NCBI GenBank assembly: GCA_020846515.1
Contig: JADLDX010000286.1
Span: forward strand, 1 to 13,905
DNA: 13,905 nucleotides
From: Pirellulaceae bacterium
GTDB lineage: Bacteria > Planctomycetota > Planctomycetia > Pirellulales > Pirellulaceae
Direction of reading: 5' to 3'
The notes beneath the pieces were generated by a model. The model was given only the letters and a program-made list of their open reading frames with translations. It had not been told where the DNA came from and did not search any database. The translations under genes and the position numbers were made by a program. Shown here in pieces: positions 12,822-13,905 of this stretch. How positions within the stretch are numbered: the first letter of the stretch is position 1; each line of letters opens with the position of its first letter.

Positions 12822-13905
12822 GATCACGACAATTGACTCGGAACGGTTGTCGTACACCGGCTGCATTGTGCTCGAAGGTTCGAATACGCTGGATAAGCGA
12901 TTGGGTTAATTCATGCCCCTTCGCTATCAAGATATCACCACTTTGCGTCAAGACATGCTCTTCCAAAACCATACCCTCTTGCAAATCCTTGACGTGTACA
13001 ACCAATTGACATTTGTCGCCCAGCACGACATCGGATAGCGCTTCGATCAATTCGCGATCAAACAAAGAAGTGCTGTGTAATTCTTCAATCGCCTCGCTCA
13101 TCGACACACGTTGACAAGACATGTCGAACTGGGTCAGCAGCGCGATGATCTTCGCTCCTTCCAGTACTCGTACACGGTCCGGATCGTCCAGTTCTTCAAG
13201 GTTAGGAGACACCTCGCGCAACGAGTTCACCATGGCTGAGGTGGACGCGATCATGCGGGCTACGATTTCCAACCTTGGAATTTTCGCAACCAGTTTGCTG
13301 CCCAGGGTCGCTTGCGATTGCAGGGTCTGTTGTTCGGCGGCCGAAAGCGCGGTGCCGGAGAGTTGTTTCGCCAACAAGTTTTCTGGAACAGCTACACAGC
13401 CCACCTGACTGAGCATGGCAGCCACCTCAATCTGCCAGGCATCTTCGACCTTCAATCGACTGCAAAGCTGATGGGCGAGTTGTCGCAAGCGACTGGAACG
13501 GCCATACGCGGTCGGGTTTACCACTGAGAGCACCTCGGTCACTAGACCAATGGTGCCTGTCAAGGTACGCGTCAGCAAAGTGCGTTCAGCAGATTGAACA
13601 TGATGTTGCCGGACGGCCGCTTCGATCGTGTCACCCAGCACTTCGGCTGGGCATGGTTTGTTTAGGAAACGAAAGATGGCCCCTTCATTAACGGCATCGA
13701 TGGCCGTTTTTTGATCAACGTTACCCGTCAACATTACGCGCATCGTGTCCGGATGCTGGCGTCGCACCGTGCTGAGCACGTGCAATCCATCTACTTCGGG
13801 CATACGCATATCGCTGACCACAACTGCGTAGGGCCCGCGGTCGCGAATCATTTCTAAAGCGGCTGGCCCACCCTCTGCCGTATCCAGATCAAACCTGCCG
13901 CGCAG
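12814..13905 (-). CDS. response regulator with degenerate HD-GYP-like domain, 5' partial
   Basis: The frame stays open to the window edge, so the N-terminus is missing; 363 residues are visible. Counted from the edge, a receiver domain has the phosphoacceptor D32 in VVSDMRMPEVDGL, the switch Thr T60 in VMLTG and the conserved Lys K83 in LNKP, so it should be phosphorylated by a histidine kinase. The following 200 residues follow the outline of an HD-GYP phosphodiesterase (RLRQLAHQLC, AAMLSQVGCVAVPENLL, LSAAEQQTLQ, LGSKLVAKIPRLEIVARMIA), but the metal ligands are replaced: the HD pair of LHDIGKI is SQ, and the HHE and GYP motifs are missing. A C-terminal segment (VKDLQEGMVLEEHVLTQSGD followed by ILIAKGHELT) resembles the strand module often found behind HD-type output domains in planctomycete regulators. 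It is probably a catalytically dead output domain acting by protein contact. The partner kinase is not in the window. Confidence 0.87.
   Translation of the reverse strand: MRGRFDLDTAEGGPAALEMIRDRGPYAVVVSDMRMPEVDGLHVLSTVRRQHPDTMRVMLTGNVDQKTAIDAVNEGAIFRFLNKPCPAEVLGDTIEAAVRQHHVQSAERTLLTRTLTGTIGLVTEVLSVVNPTAYGRSSRLRQLAHQLCSRLKVEDAWQIEVAAMLSQVGCVAVPENLLAKQLSGTALSAAEQQTLQSQATLGSKLVAKIPRLEIVARMIASTSAMVNSLREVSPNLEELDDPDRVRVLEGAKIIALLTQFDMSCQRVSMSEAIEELHSTSLFDRELIEALSDVVLGDKCQLVVHVKDLQEGMVLEEHVLTQSGDILIAKGHELTQSLIQRIRTFEHNAAGVRQPFRVNCRDRQ

Overview
The window looks like chromosomal DNA from a planctomycete of the Pirellulaceae type (Rhodopirellula and relatives). The evidence is the end of a DUF1559 pseudopilin-like protein with its H-x9-DG motif followed by a small lipoprotein, a Tat-exported DUF1571 protein, a secreted Pro/Tyr-rich protein, a UvrB/UvrC-motif protein, and dispersed repeats built on CTAGCG and GTCCGGTTTAGC. 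No 16S, tRNA or other lineage marker is present, so this placement is an inference from gene content.

Layout. From 2 to 666 there is a coupled pair, the DUF1559 C-terminus and a lipoprotein, closed by a strong terminator. A six-helix membrane protein (783-1565), a gene-poor gap and a Tat-signal DUF1571 protein (1957-2838) follow. Repeat cluster A fills 2844-3071. Then come a small polyhydroxyalkanoate-system-like protein (3206-3511, own terminator) and a CelD/BcsL-type GNAT acyltransferase (3721-4872), which converges on a small protein with an L7/L12-like tail (4913-5239, minus). After a 540-base gap come a secreted protein (5784-6263), a nested-hairpin terminator and mgtE (6492-7838). mgtE converges on a small helical protein (7897-8235, minus), and a perfect 25-bp inverted repeat between them supplies part of the second gene's stop codon. 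A 7Fe ferredoxin with a recognisable promoter lies at 8512-8787.

At 9062-9214 on the minus strand is a 50-residue Lys/Ala/Gly histone H1-like protein with its own Shine-Dalgarno and terminator. It is followed by a long non-coding stretch holding a direct-repeat/hairpin site and repeat cluster B. Next, all on the minus strand, are an M50 site-2-type protease (9843-10652) and a secreted protein with two TRASH-like cysteine motifs (10803-11267). A small three-helix membrane protein (11611-11886) and a UVR-motif protein (12045-12779) are on the plus strand. The window ends inside a minus-strand response regulator whose second domain resembles HD-GYP but lacks the metal-binding residues.

The genes do not form one pathway. 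Most are single-gene transcription units separated by hairpin terminators. I see no defence system, prophage, CRISPR array or biosynthetic cluster. The points most worth a second look are the unlabelled H1-like gene with its upstream structured site, the two repeat clusters whose hairpins show compensatory base changes, the palindrome embedded in a stop codon, and the degenerate HD-GYP regulator.
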